A stretch of 64,000 nt of DNA from Actibacterium sp. MT2.3-13A (GTDB lineage: Bacteria > Pseudomonadota > Alphaproteobacteria > Rhodobacterales > Rhodobacteraceae). A model generated the notes under the pieces. The model saw only the letters and a program-made list of their open reading frames with translations. It had not been told where the DNA came from and made no database searches. The stretch lies in NCBI RefSeq assembly GCF_018139985.1, contig NZ_JAGSOU010000016.1:17997-81996 (forward strand), written 5' to 3'. This document shows positions 25,099 through 33,753 of the stretch, in pieces. Numbering within the stretch: position 1 is the stretch's first letter; each line of letters begins with the position of its first letter. The position numbers and the translations under genes are program-made.

Positions 25099-26349
25099 AT
25101 GAGCATTGAAGTCAAGGTTCCCGACATCGGCGATTTCTCGGACGTCCCCGTCGTCAGCATCCTGGTCTCGGTCGGCGACGTGATCGCCGAGGAAGACCCG
25201 GTGGTCGAGCTGGAAAGCGACAAGGCCACGCTGGAGGTGCCCAGCCCCGTGGCCGGCAAGGTGGCCGAGATCCGGGTCGCGGCGGGCGACAAGGTGTCCG
25301 AAGGATCGCTGCTGCTGATCCTCGAGGGCGAGGGGGGGGCGGAGGTGCCGGCCGTCGAGGCCGCCGCGCCCGCGGCCGCCCCGGCGGCCCCCGCCCCTGC
25401 CCCGGCGGCCGCGCCCGCCCCGGTGACCGACGCGGGGTTCGGCAAGGCCCATGCCTCGCCCTCCGTGCGCGCCTTTGCCCGCAGCCTGGGGGTCGACCTG
25501 GCGCAGGTGAACGGCAGCGGCCGCAAGGGCCGCATCCTGCGCGAGGACGTGACCGCCCATTTCAAGGCGGCGAGCGCGCCTGCCGCCGCGGCCGGATCGG
25601 CGCAGGGCGGCATGGGCATCCCGCCCATCCCCGCCGTCGATTTCTCGAAATTCGGCCCCGTGGAAGAGGTCGAGATGCCCCGGATCAAGAAGATCTCGGG
25701 CCCCGCGCTGCACCGTTCCTGGCTGAACATCCCGCATGTCACCCATAACGAGGAGGCCGATATCACCGATCTCGACGCCTACCGCCGCGAGCTCGATGCG
25801 GAGGCCAAGCAGCAGGGCTACCGCGTCACGCTGCTGAGCTTCGTGACCAAGGCCAGCGTCAGCGCGCTGAAGGCGCATTGGGAGGTGAACAGTTCGCTCC
25901 ATCCCGACGGCGACAGGCTGATCCGCAAGGCGTTCTACAACATCGGCTTCGCCGCCGACACGCCGAACGGGCTGGTGGTGCCGGTGATCCGCGACGCCGA
26001 CCGCAAGGGCATCGTCGAGATCAGCAGGGAGCTGGGCGAGCTGTCGGCCAAGGCCCGCGAGGGCAAGCTGAAGGGCGAGGAGATGCAGGGGGCGACATTC
26101 ACCATCTCCAGCCTCGGCGGCATCGGCGGCACCTCCTTCACCCCGATCGTGAACGCGCCGGAGGTGGCGATCCTGGGCCTGACGCGGGCCAAGATGGCGC
26201 CGGTCTGGGACGGCGAGCAGTTCGTGCCGCGGCTGATGCAGCCGCTGAGCCTCAGCTATGACCACCGCGCCATCGACGGGGCGCTGGCGGCCCGCTTCTG
26301 CGCGACGCTGAAATACCTGCTCGGCGACGTGCGCCGGCTGATGCTGTGA
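25099..26349 (+). CDS. aceF: Dihydrolipoamide acetyltransferase, E2 of pyruvate dehydrogenase
   Basis: A 416-residue core subunit of the complex. One lipoyl domain (residues 1-80) carries the lipoylated lysine in ESDKATLEVPSP. An Ala/Pro linker leads to the E3/E1-binding domain ASPSVRAFARSLGVDLAQVN (about 118-150). The catalytic acetyltransferase domain ends with SYDHRAIDGALAARF, containing the active histidine. It has only one lipoyl domain where E. coli AceF has three. It is 26 bases after aceE. Confidence 0.97.
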   Translation: MSIEVKVPDIGDFSDVPVVSILVSVGDVIAEEDPVVELESDKATLEVPSPVAGKVAEIRVAAGDKVSEGSLLLILEGEGGAEVPAVEAAAPAAAPAAPAPAPAAAPAPVTDAGFGKAHASPSVRAFARSLGVDLAQVNGSGRKGRILREDVTAHFKAASAPAAAAGSAQGGMGIPPIPAVDFSKFGPVEEVEMPRIKKISGPALHRSWLNIPHVTHNEEADITDLDAYRRELDAEAKQQGYRVTLLSFVTKASVSALKAHWEVNSSLHPDGDRLIRKAFYNIGFAADTPNGLVVPVIRDADRKGIVEISRELGELSAKAREGKLKGEEMQGATFTISSLGGIGGTSFTPIVNAPEVAILGLTRAKMAPVWDGEQFVPRLMQPLSLSYDHRAIDGALAARFCATLKYLLGDVRRLML

Positions 26350-26360
26350 AGGGGGCGGTG

Positions 26361-28091
26361 ATGGAGGTCAGAGTTCCCGATATCGGCGATTTCGCGGATG
26401 TTCCGGTGATCGGCATCCTGGTTTCGGTGGGCGACACCGTGGCCGCCGAGGATCCGCTGATCGAGCTGGAAAGCGACAAGGCGACGATGGAGGTCCCCTC
26501 CCCCGCCGCGGGTGTGATCCGGGAGATCCGGGTCGCCGAGGGCGACAGGGTCTCCGCAGGCGCGGTGATCGTGGTGCTTGAGGGGGCGGCGTCCGCGCCG
26601 GCCGTCGAGGCCGCCCCGGCCGCAGGCGCGCCCGCAGCCCCCGCGGCCGCCGCCGGCGCCGCGACCGGAAAGGGCGACATCCACGGCGAGGTGGTGGTGC
26701 TGGGCTCCGGCCCGGGCGGCTACACAGCCGCCTTCCGCGCCGCAGACCTGGGCAAGCGGGTCGTGCTGATCGAGAAGGACGCCACGCTCGGCGGGGTCTG
26801 CCTGAACGTGGGCTGCATCCCGTCGAAGGCGCTGCTGCACGCCGCCAAGGTGATCACCGAGGCCGAGGAGATCGGCGCGCACGGCGTCGCCTTCGCCAGA
26901 CCGGAGGTCGATCTCGACAAGCTGCGCGGCTGGAAGGACAGCGTGGTGCGGCAGCTGACCGGGGGCCTTTCCGGCCTTGCCAAGGGCCGCAAGGTACAGG
27001 TGGTCAAGGGTTACGGCACCTTCGTCGGGCCGAGCATGATCGAGGTGAGGGGCGACGAGGGCGTGACCACGGTCAGCTTCGAGCAATGCATCATCGCCGC
27101 CGGGTCCGAGCCCGTCACCCTGCCCTTCATCCCGCATGACGACCCGCGGGTGATCGATTCCACCGGCGCGCTGGCGCTCGAGGACGTGCCGGGCCGCCTG
27201 CTGGTGCTGGGCGGCGGCATCATCGGGCTGGAGATGGCCACGGTCTACGACGCGCTCGGCGCGCAGGTGACCATCGTCGAGCTGATGGACCAGATCATCC
27301 CCGGCGCCGACAAGGACATCGTCAAGCCGCTGCACAAGCGGATCGAGGCGCGCTACGAGAAGATCCTGCTCAAGACCAAGGTCACCGCGATCGAGGCGCT
27401 GGACGAGGGATTGAAAGTCACGTTCGAGGATGCCGCGGGCGCGCGCAGCACCGATGTCTACGACAAGGTGCTGGTCGCGGTCGGCCGCCGGCCCAACGGC
27501 AGGCTGATCGGCGCCGAGAAGGCCGGCGTCGCGGTGGACGAGCGCGGCTTCATCCCCGTCGACGGCCAGCAACGCACCGGGGTGCCGCATATCTTCGCCA
27601 TCGGCGACGTGGTGGGCCAGCCGATGCTCGCGCACAAGGCGGTGCACGAGGGCAAGGTCGCGGCAGAGGTGGCCTGCGGGCAGAACCGCCATTTCGACGC
27701 GCGGGTGATCCCCTCGGTCGCCTATACCGACCCCGAGGTCGCCTGGGTCGGCATGACCGAGGCGCAGGCCAAGGCCGAAGGCATCAAGATCGGCAAGGGG
27801 GTGTTCCCCTGGGCCGCCTCGGGCCGGTCGCTGAGCCTCGGCCGGTCGGAGGGGCTGACCAAGCTGATCTTCGACGAAAGCGACGACCGGGTGATCGGCG
27901 CGGGGATCGTCGGCCCCAACGCGGGCGACCTGATCGCCGAGGTGGCGCTGGCGATCGAGATGGGCGCCGACGCGGTGGACCTGGGCCACACCATCCACCC
28001 GCACCCGACGCTGAGCGAGACGGTGAACTTCGCCGCCGAGATGTTCGAGGGCACGATCACCGACCTGATGCCGCCGAAAAAGCGGAGGTGA
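26361..28091 (+). CDS. lpdA: Dihydrolipoyl dehydrogenase with N-terminal lipoyl domain, E3
   Basis: A 576-residue flavoprotein that reoxidises dihydrolipoamide with NAD+. Residues 1-80 are an extra lipoyl domain (DIGDFADVPVIGILVSVGDT, lysine in ESDKATMEVPSP). After an Ala/Pro linker, the FAD motif VVVLGSGPGGYTAAFRAADL and the redox cysteines GGVCLNVGCIPSKAL follow (about 140-155), with the C-terminal HPHPTLSE catalytic pair. Fused E3 is known in some proteobacteria and Neisseria. The ATG at 26361 is preferred; an in-frame GTG at 26346 overlaps the aceF stop. A terminator ends the operon. Confidence 0.95.
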   Translation: MEVRVPDIGDFADVPVIGILVSVGDTVAAEDPLIELESDKATMEVPSPAAGVIREIRVAEGDRVSAGAVIVVLEGAASAPAVEAAPAAGAPAAPAAAAGAATGKGDIHGEVVVLGSGPGGYTAAFRAADLGKRVVLIEKDATLGGVCLNVGCIPSKALLHAAKVITEAEEIGAHGVAFARPEVDLDKLRGWKDSVVRQLTGGLSGLAKGRKVQVVKGYGTFVGPSMIEVRGDEGVTTVSFEQCIIAAGSEPVTLPFIPHDDPRVIDSTGALALEDVPGRLLVLGGGIIGLEMATVYDALGAQVTIVELMDQIIPGADKDIVKPLHKRIEARYEKILLKTKVTAIEALDEGLKVTFEDAAGARSTDVYDKVLVAVGRRPNGRLIGAEKAGVAVDERGFIPVDGQQRTGVPHIFAIGDVVGQPMLAHKAVHEGKVAAEVACGQNRHFDARVIPSVAYTDPEVAWVGMTEAQAKAEGIKIGKGVFPWAASGRSLSLGRSEGLTKLIFDESDDRVIGAGIVGPNAGDLIAEVALAIEMGADAVDLGHTIHPHPTLSETVNFAAEMFEGTITDLMPPKKRR

Positions 28092-28111
28092 TCCTCGGGA
28101 AGGACTTGCAG

Positions 28112-28145
28112 ACGCCCCGCCTCCGCGCGGGGCGTTTCGCGTTTT
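28112..28145 (+). terminator. Terminator of the pyruvate dehydrogenase operon
   Basis: ACGCCCCGC (28112-28120) pairs with GCGGGGCGT (28127-28135), followed by TTCGCGTTTT. It lies 21 bases after the lpdA stop codon. Confidence 0.75.
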
Positions 28146-28197
28146 GGCAGAGGGCAGCAGCCATTCGCCCCGGCATGCCCTGCGGGAAGGTTGATCG

Positions 28198-28869
28198 TTA
28201 ATCCGCCTCCGCCAGCGGCTCGATCAGCTCCGGCCCGCTGGCGCGGTTGGAATTGACCCGCGGATCGACCCGGTGGAACGCCAGCACCTCATCGGCGGCG
28301 GCCTGCATCAGCCGCGCCGCGCCCTTGCCCGCCTCGCCCAGCCAGACCGCCCAGTCGCCCTCCTCCACGATCACGGGCATCCGGTGGTGGACGGCGCACA
28401 TCGGCGCGTTCGCCGCGGTGGTGACGATGGCGCAGGTGGTCAGACGCTCACCCTCGCGCTCCCAGTCCTGCCAGACCCCGGCGAAGGCCAGCGGCGCGCC
28501 GTCGGCGCGGTGGATGTACCAGGGCAGGCGCGCGCCGCCCGCGCCCTTGGACCATTCGTAGAAGCCGCTGGCCGGGATCAGGCAGCGACGCTCGCGGCAA
28601 GCGGCGCGAAAGGCCGGCTTCTCGGCGATGGTCTCGGCCCGGGCGTTGATCAGCAGCGGGCCATCGGCGGGCGTCTTGTACCACTGCGGGATAAAGCCCC
28701 AGCGCATCGGCCGCAGGTGGCGCTGGCCCGCGTCGCTGGTAACCGCGGCCACCGGGTTGGTGGGGCAGACGTTGTAGTTGGGGTTGGGCGGCAGATCGTT
28801 GGCCGGCACGGCCTGGAACAGCCGGGCCATGGCGTCATCGGGCAGGGTGATCGCGAAGCGTCCGCACAT
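28198..28869 (-). CDS. yedK: Abasic-site DNA-crosslinking SRAP protein (YedK/HMCES family)
   Basis: A 223-residue SRAP protein that shields abasic sites in single-stranded DNA by forming a covalent link through its N-terminal cysteine. The hallmark MCGRFAITLP places Cys2 as the nucleophile, and other conserved parts are RWGFIPQW, LINARAETIAEKPAF, RCLIPASGFYEW and HHRMPVIV, which holds the active histidine. The start at 28869 is required because Cys2 must follow Met1. No LexA-type box (GTTC-N7-GTTC) is seen in the short upstream region. Confidence 0.95.
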   Translation of the reverse strand: MCGRFAITLPDDAMARLFQAVPANDLPPNPNYNVCPTNPVAAVTSDAGQRHLRPMRWGFIPQWYKTPADGPLLINARAETIAEKPAFRAACRERRCLIPASGFYEWSKGAGGARLPWYIHRADGAPLAFAGVWQDWEREGERLTTCAIVTTAANAPMCAVHHRMPVIVEEGDWAVWLGEAGKGAARLMQAAADEVLAFHRVDPRVNSNRASGPELIEPLAEAD

Positions 28870-28914
28870 GGCTGTCAGCCTAGGGCGCGCCGGGCCGCTT
28901 GGCCAGATACCGGT

Positions 28915-28928
28915 TTGACCGGGATCAA
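28915..28928 (+). promoter_or_regulatory. FNR/FixK-type box TTGAC-N4-ATCAA
   Basis: TTGACCGGGATCAA matches FnrL/FixK consensus TTGA-N6-TCAA and nine of the ten specific bases of TTGAT-N4-ATCAA. A possible -10 element TAGGCT lies at 28950-28955, the spacing expected for a class II activator site (box near -41.5). The predicted target is the redoxin/DsbD-like gene at 28997. Confidence 0.65.
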
Positions 28929-28996
28929 GGCGCCGCGGCGCCGCGCGGCTAGGCTCGTCGCATCCTGCGGAAAGACCGGACGACCAGAGGGGCCCC

Positions 28997-30172
28997 ATGC
29001 GCCTGATGCCACTTGCCGGACTCCTTGTGCTGCTGCTCGGCGCCCTGCGCCCGGGGTTGGCGCCGGCGCAGGAGGTGACCGCGCATGTGTTCTGGCAGGA
29101 GGGCTGCCCCTATTGCGCCTCGGCCAAGGCCGCGCTGGCGGAACTGGCCGCGGCCGACCCGGAGCTTCGCATCGAGCTGTTGGAACTGGGGCCCACGCGG
29201 GAAACCAATGCGCTGTTCCGCGCCACGGTCAGGGCGCTGGAGCTGCGCACGCCCGCGGTGCCCCTTGTCGTGATCGGCGCCGCGCATGAGCTGGGCTTCG
29301 CCGCGGCGACCAGCCCGGGGCGCTATGCCGGAATGATCGCGCTCTGCCGCGCCGCCCCCTGCCGCGACCTGGTGGCCGAACTGCGCGCCGCGCGCGCGCC
29401 GCCGCCACCCGCCGCCGGATCCTCGCCCCGCGAAACCGTCGCCCTGCCCGGGCTGGGCGAGGTCGGCCTGCGGGACCTGTCGCTGCCGGTCCTGACCGTC
29501 GTTCTGGCCGGCGTCGACGGGTTCAACCCCTGCGCCATGTGGGTGCTGGCGCTGTTGATCGGGATGCTGCTGGGCGTGCAGGACAGCCGCCGGATGTGGG
29601 TGCTCGGCCTCGTGTTCCTCGCCGCCACGGGGGCGATGTATTTCGCGGTGATGAGCGCCTGGCTGAACGTCGTGCTGTGGCTCGGCGCGGTGAGCTGGCT
29701 GCGGCTGGCCATCGGGGCGCTGGCGCTCGGCGCGGGCGCCTATTACCTGCGCGAGGCCTGGGCCAACCCCGAGGGCGTCTGCCGCGTCACGCCGGGCGGC
29801 CAGCGCCGGCGCATCCGGGACGCCTTCGGCCGGATGGTGGCGCGGCCCAGCCTCCCGGTGGCGGCCCTTGGCGTGGCGGCGCTGGCCGTTGCGGTGAACC
29901 TGGTGGAGTTGGTCTGCTCGGCCGGCGTGCCGGCGATCTATACGCAGATGCTGGCCATGCACGACCTGCCACGGGCGGCCTATTACGGCTACCTGGCTTT
30001 CTATCTCGTGGTGTTCCTGCTCGACGACGCGGCGATCTTCGTGATCGCCATGATCACCCTGCGCGCAGTCGCGGCCAGCGGGCGCTACGCGCGCCTGTCG
30101 CGCCTGATCGGCGGCCTGGTGCTGCTGGCGCTGGGGGCGGTCATGATGCTGCGCCCCGACCTGCTGGGATAA
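28997..30172 (+). CDS. Periplasmic glutaredoxin-like domain fused to a DsbD/CcdA-like membrane domain
   Basis: A 391-residue fusion. An N-terminal signal or anchor (LAGLLVLLLGALRPGLAPAQ) leads to a thioredoxin-fold part with the redox pair CPYC at Cys37/Cys40. The C-terminal 240 residues hold about six membrane helices with two conserved cysteines, GFNPCAMWVLALLIG and VNLVELVCSAGVPAIYTQML, as in CcdA/DsbD electron transporters. This arrangement would move electrons from the cytoplasm to a periplasmic CPYC redoxin. An FNR-type box upstream suggests expression at low oxygen. The client protein is unknown. Confidence 0.85.
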   Translation: MRLMPLAGLLVLLLGALRPGLAPAQEVTAHVFWQEGCPYCASAKAALAELAAADPELRIELLELGPTRETNALFRATVRALELRTPAVPLVVIGAAHELGFAAATSPGRYAGMIALCRAAPCRDLVAELRAARAPPPPAAGSSPRETVALPGLGEVGLRDLSLPVLTVVLAGVDGFNPCAMWVLALLIGMLLGVQDSRRMWVLGLVFLAATGAMYFAVMSAWLNVVLWLGAVSWLRLAIGALALGAGAYYLREAWANPEGVCRVTPGGQRRRIRDAFGRMVARPSLPVAALGVAALAVAVNLVELVCSAGVPAIYTQMLAMHDLPRAAYYGYLAFYLVVFLLDDAAIFVIAMITLRAVAASGRYARLSRLIGGLVLLALGAVMMLRPDLLG

Positions 30173-30225
30173 AGCCCTCCCGGGGCGTGTCAGCCCCGCC
30201 GCCTCGGTCCGCAGGTGGAACGCCG

Positions 30226-30261
30226 GAAAATGGAAAGGGCGCGCCGAATTCCGCCGCGCCC
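30226..30261 (-). terminator. Probable terminator of the 5'-nucleotidase gene
   Basis: On the minus strand GGGCGCG and CGCGCCC form a stem, followed by TTTCCATTTTCC. It lies about 20 bases beyond the stop codon. Confidence 0.5.
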
Positions 30262-30280
30262 CTGTTCTTCGCGCTGAGCG

Positions 30281-31852
30281 CTACTGCGAAATACGCCCGT
30301 CGGTATAGGGCTTGTAGGGCGCGTTCGCGGCCAGGAATTCCGCCGCCACATCGGCCAGGTCCGGGCCGAAATCATAGACGTTGGTCGCATCGCTGACGAA
30401 CATCGAATAGCCGTCGCCGCCATTGCGGACGAAGTTGTTCGACACCACGCCATAGGTCTTGTCCAGATCGAGCGGCACGAAGGCGTCGCCCTCCTGCACC
30501 ATCACGCCGGTGATGCGCGCGCCGGGCGATCCCGCCGGATCCCAGGTGAATTTCAGCCCGGCGACCTGCGGGAAGCGGCCGGCGCCCTCCTCGACCTGGC
30601 TGACGCCGTTCTCCAGCGCCGCGAGGATGGACTTGCCGGTGGTCTGGAAGGTCGAGAGCGTGTTCTGGAAGGGCAGCACGGTCAGCACCTCGCCCATGGT
30701 CACCGGCCCCGCGTCGATCGAGGCGCGCAGGCCGCCGCCGTTCTGGATGGCGATCTGGATGCCCTGATCCCTGACCCGGTCGAGCATCGCGTCGGCCACC
30801 AGGTTGCCCATCGCGCATTCCATCGCGCGGCAGACGGCGCGGTCACCGTCGATCGGCGCGGAGGTCTCGGCCACCACGCGGTTGCGGATCTCTTCCAGCG
30901 GCTGCGCCAACTCGGCGATGCGCGCCTTGGTGGCGCCGTCCTCGGTCACGGCGGCGTCCATGATGATCGGCTCGCCGGTGGCCGCGGTGATGACGCCGGC
31001 GTCGTCGAAGGTCACGCTCAGCTCGCCCAGGAACTTGCCATAGGCATAGGCCTGCACGATGGCGGTGTCGCCCACCATGGTCGGATAGGGGCCCTTGGCG
31101 CTGTCCGAGCTGTTGGAGAGATAGGTGTTGTCATGGCCGCCGACGATGACATCGACGCCGGTGGTGCCGGCGGCGATGCGCTTGTCCACCTCATAGCCGG
31201 AGTGCGACAGCACGATGATCTTGTTCACCCCCTCGGCGGTCAGCCTGTCCACCTCGGCCTGAACCGCCCCCGCCGGATCGGTGAAGACGATGTTCTTGCC
31301 GGGGCTCGACAGTTCGGGCGTGTCGAGCGGCGTCAGGCCGATCAGGCCCAGCTTTTCACCGGCGCGCTCGATCACCACCGATTTCCGCAGCTTGTCCTTC
31401 AGCAGGGGCTCGCCGGAGACGTCGGCGTTCGACATCAGCACCGGGAAGCTCACCGCATCCATGAAGCCGCGCAGGACCTCGGGGCCGTCGTCGAATTCGT
31501 GGTTGCCCACGGTCATCGCGTCATAGCCCATCTTGTTCATCATCTCGGCCGCCGCCTTGCCCTTGTAATAGGTGTAGAACAGCGTGCCCTGAAACTGGTC
31601 GCCGCCATCCACGAGGATCGCGTTGTCGGCCCGGCCGCGCGCCGCCTCGACGGCCGTAACCAGGCGGGCCGAGCCGCCGAAGCACTTGCCCTCGGCGTTG
31701 TCCTCGGCCGAGCAGCCCGAGTCGTATTTCGAGATCGGTTCGAACCGCGCGTGGAAATCATTGGTGTGCAGGATGGTCAGCGTGTAATCGGCAGAAGCCA
31801 CGCCCGAGGTCAGGGCCAGGGCAGCGGCAGAGGTGAGCAATCTGATAAGCAT
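30281..31852 (-). CDS. Periplasmic 5'-nucleotidase / metallophosphatase, UshA family
   Basis: A 523-residue exported nucleotidase that would release phosphate and nucleosides from nucleotides outside the inner membrane. A Sec signal (LLTSAAALALTSGVASA) precedes the metallophosphatase domain, with ligands in ILHTNDFHARFEP, VDGGDQFQGT, VGNHEFDDGPE and VLSHSGYEVD/GGHDNTYL. The C-terminal 5'-nucleotidase domain has AIQNGGGLRASIDAGPVTMG and VVSNNFVRNGGDGY, the substrate-binding loops. Length and domain order are standard. It could feed nucleosides to the cdd-deoA-deoB-add-upp operon elsewhere in the window. Confidence 0.93.
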   Translation of the reverse strand: MLIRLLTSAAALALTSGVASADYTLTILHTNDFHARFEPISKYDSGCSAEDNAEGKCFGGSARLVTAVEAARGRADNAILVDGGDQFQGTLFYTYYKGKAAAEMMNKMGYDAMTVGNHEFDDGPEVLRGFMDAVSFPVLMSNADVSGEPLLKDKLRKSVVIERAGEKLGLIGLTPLDTPELSSPGKNIVFTDPAGAVQAEVDRLTAEGVNKIIVLSHSGYEVDKRIAAGTTGVDVIVGGHDNTYLSNSSDSAKGPYPTMVGDTAIVQAYAYGKFLGELSVTFDDAGVITAATGEPIIMDAAVTEDGATKARIAELAQPLEEIRNRVVAETSAPIDGDRAVCRAMECAMGNLVADAMLDRVRDQGIQIAIQNGGGLRASIDAGPVTMGEVLTVLPFQNTLSTFQTTGKSILAALENGVSQVEEGAGRFPQVAGLKFTWDPAGSPGARITGVMVQEGDAFVPLDLDKTYGVVSNNFVRNGGDGYSMFVSDATNVYDFGPDLADVAAEFLAANAPYKPYTDGRISQ

Positions 31853-31994
31853 GGAAATGCCTCCTGTTAGCCTATGCCATCAGCTTTGCGCGCGCCGCAC
31901 GTTCTGTCAAAGCTTATGCGCGCGCCCCCGGGGGGCCTGACGAAGGGTCATGCGACGGCTTGACCGCACGCCGGTCAGCGGGCATTTCAGCGCC

Positions 31995-32333
31995 ATGCTG
32001 ATTTTCAAGATCCTCCGCCGCCCCGAATGGGATGCCTTCCGCGCCGCGGGCCAGACCGCCGGCGCGCCGGTGGACCTGGCCGACGGCTATATCCATTTCT
32101 CGACCGCCGCGCAGGTGGCCGAGACCGCTGCCAAACATTTCGCCGAGGAAAGCGATCTGGTGCTGCTGGCCGTCGAGGCCGACGCCCTGGGCGATGCCCT
32201 GAAATGGGAGCCCTCGCGCGGCGGCGCGCTGTTCCCGCATCTCTACCGCGAGCTGCGGATGGCGGACGTGACCTGGGACAAGTCGCTGCCGCTGGGCGCC
32301 ACCGGCCATATCTTCCCGGAGGGCGTGCTGTGA
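31995..32333 (+). CDS. DUF952 family protein
   Basis: A 112-residue protein of the DUF952 family. Conserved features are the N-terminal [13 protein letters not shown], the central [20 protein letters not shown] and the C-terminal [13 protein letters not shown]. The fold is thought to relate to ADP-ribosyltransferase-like proteins, but no activity is established. The start at 31995 is chosen because the family begins at MLIFKI; the longer frame adds nothing recognisable. Its stop overlaps the GTG start of pyrD, so the two are translationally coupled. Confidence 0.88.
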   Translation: MLIFKILRRPEWDAFRAAGQTAGAPVDLADGYIHFSTAAQVAETAAKHFAEESDLVLLAVEADALGDALKWEPSRGGALFPHLYRELRMADVTWDKSLPLGATGHIFPEGVL

Positions 32334-33388
32334 GCGGGCTTGAGAAGCTGGGCCTCGCCCTGTTCCACCGGATGGACCCCGAGCGCGCCCATGCGCTGTC
32401 GCTGAGCGCGCTGAAATCGGGCCTCGCCCCCCTGCCCGGCCGCATCACCAGCCGGCGCCTGGCGACCCGGCTGGCGGGGCTTGATCTGCCCAATCCGCTG
32501 GGGCTGGCGGCGGGCTATGACAAGAACGCCGTGGCGCTGGGGGCGCTCGCGCGCGCGGGCTTCGGCTTCGTCGAGGTCGGCGCGGCCACGCCGCGCCCGC
32601 AGCCCGGCAACCCGCGCCCGCGCCTGTTCCGCCTGACCGAGGACCGCGCCGCGATCAACCGCTTCGGCTTCAACAACGACGGGATGGAGGCGATCGCCGG
32701 GCGGCTGGCCCAACGCCCGCGCGGCGCGGTGATCGGGCTGAACCTGGGCGCCAACAAGGACAGCGCCGACCGCGCGGGCGACTATGCCCGGGTGCTGGAG
32801 CGCTGCGGCCCGCATCTGGATTTCGCCACCGTCAACGTCTCCTCCCCCAACACCGAGAAGCTGCGCGACCTGCAGGGCCGCGCCGCGCTGTCGGCGCTGC
32901 TCGCCGGCGTGATGGAGGCGCGCGCGGGGCTTGAGCGCCCGATCCCGGTCTTCCTGAAGATCGCCCCCGACCTGACCGGCGACGAGCTGGCCGAGATCGC
33001 CGAGGTGGCCGAGGAGGCCGGCGTCGCCGCGATCATCGCCACCAACACCACGCTGTCGCGCGAGGGGCTGCAAAGCCCCCATCGCGACGAGGCCGGCGGG
33101 CTGTCCGGCGCGCCGCTGTTCGAGAAATCGACGCGCGTCCTGGCGCAGCTGTCGAAGCTGACCGATGGGCGCATGCCGCTGATCGGCGTGGGCGGCGTGG
33201 GGTCCGCCGAGCAGGCCTACGAGAAGATCCGCGCCGGCGCCTCGGCCGTGCAGATCTACACCGCGATGGTCTACGAGGGGCTGTCGCTGGTACCGCGCAT
33301 CCTGACCGGGCTTGAGGCGCTGCTGGCGCGCGACGGGTTCGATACCGTGGAACAGGCCGTGGGCTGCGGCCGGGAGGACTGGCTGTGA
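32330..33388 (+). CDS. pyrD: Dihydroorotate dehydrogenase (quinone), class 2
   Basis: A 352-residue FMN enzyme of pyrimidine synthesis that oxidises dihydroorotate and passes electrons to the quinone pool at the inner membrane. The N-terminal amphipathic helix region ([19 protein letters not shown]) is that of class 2 enzymes. [41 protein letters not shown] (catalytic serine region), [11 protein letters not shown] and the FMN phosphate site [20 protein letters not shown] follow. The GTG start at 32330 overlaps the DUF952 stop and has GGAGG 8 bases upstream. Confidence 0.96.
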   Translation: MSGLEKLGLALFHRMDPERAHALSLSALKSGLAPLPGRITSRRLATRLAGLDLPNPLGLAAGYDKNAVALGALARAGFGFVEVGAATPRPQPGNPRPRLFRLTEDRAAINRFGFNNDGMEAIAGRLAQRPRGAVIGLNLGANKDSADRAGDYARVLERCGPHLDFATVNVSSPNTEKLRDLQGRAALSALLAGVMEARAGLERPIPVFLKIAPDLTGDELAEIAEVAEEAGVAAIIATNTTLSREGLQSPHRDEAGGLSGAPLFEKSTRVLAQLSKLTDGRMPLIGVGGVGSAEQAYEKIRAGASAVQIYTAMVYEGLSLVPRILTGLEALLARDGFDTVEQAVGCGREDWL

Positions 33389-33732
33389 GCGATGTGATCA
33401 TCTGGCACAACCCGCGCTGTTCGAAATCGCGCGAGACCCTGAAACTGCTGCAGGAGCGCGGCGTGACGCCGGTGGAGCGCCGCTATCTCGAGGACGCGCC
33501 CAGCCTCGACGAGTTGCGCGCGGCGCGCGACGCGCTGGGGGTGAGCGCGGTGCAGATGATGCGGATCAAGGAAAACCGCTTTGCCGAGCTGGGCCTGTCC
33601 AAGGACGACGAAGACGAGACGCTGCTCTGCGCCATGGCCGAAAACCCGGTCCTGATCGAGCGGCCCATTGTCTTTGCGGCTGGCCGCGCCGCGATCGGGC
33701 GCCCGCCCGAGGCCGTTCTGGCCATCCTGTAA
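33385..33732 (+). CDS. ArsC-family glutaredoxin-like arsenate reductase
   Basis: A 115-residue protein of the glutaredoxin-coupled ArsC family. The catalytic cysteine is Cys12 in [27 protein letters not shown] and the arginine in [11 protein letters not shown] match the substrate-binding region. A GTG start overlaps the TGA of pyrD, so the gene is the third of a coupled DUF952-pyrD-arsC unit. Real arsenate reductases sit with arsenic genes; none is here, so this could be the YffB/Spx-like subgroup with another role. Confidence 0.85.
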   Translation: MSDVIIWHNPRCSKSRETLKLLQERGVTPVERRYLEDAPSLDELRAARDALGVSAVQMMRIKENRFAELGLSKDDEDETLLCAMAENPVLIERPIVFAAGRAAIGRPPEAVLAIL

Positions 33733-33753
33733 GCGGTTTCTCCGGACGGTTTC

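Noticed and set aside
28870..28996. Possible LexA (SOS) box before yedK
   Set aside because: No GTTC-N7-GTTC pattern on either strand; the only clear site is the FNR-type box.
33385..33732. Arsenic-resistance locus
   Set aside because: Only an ArsC-like protein is present, coupled to pyrD, with no arsenite pump or ArsR regulator.
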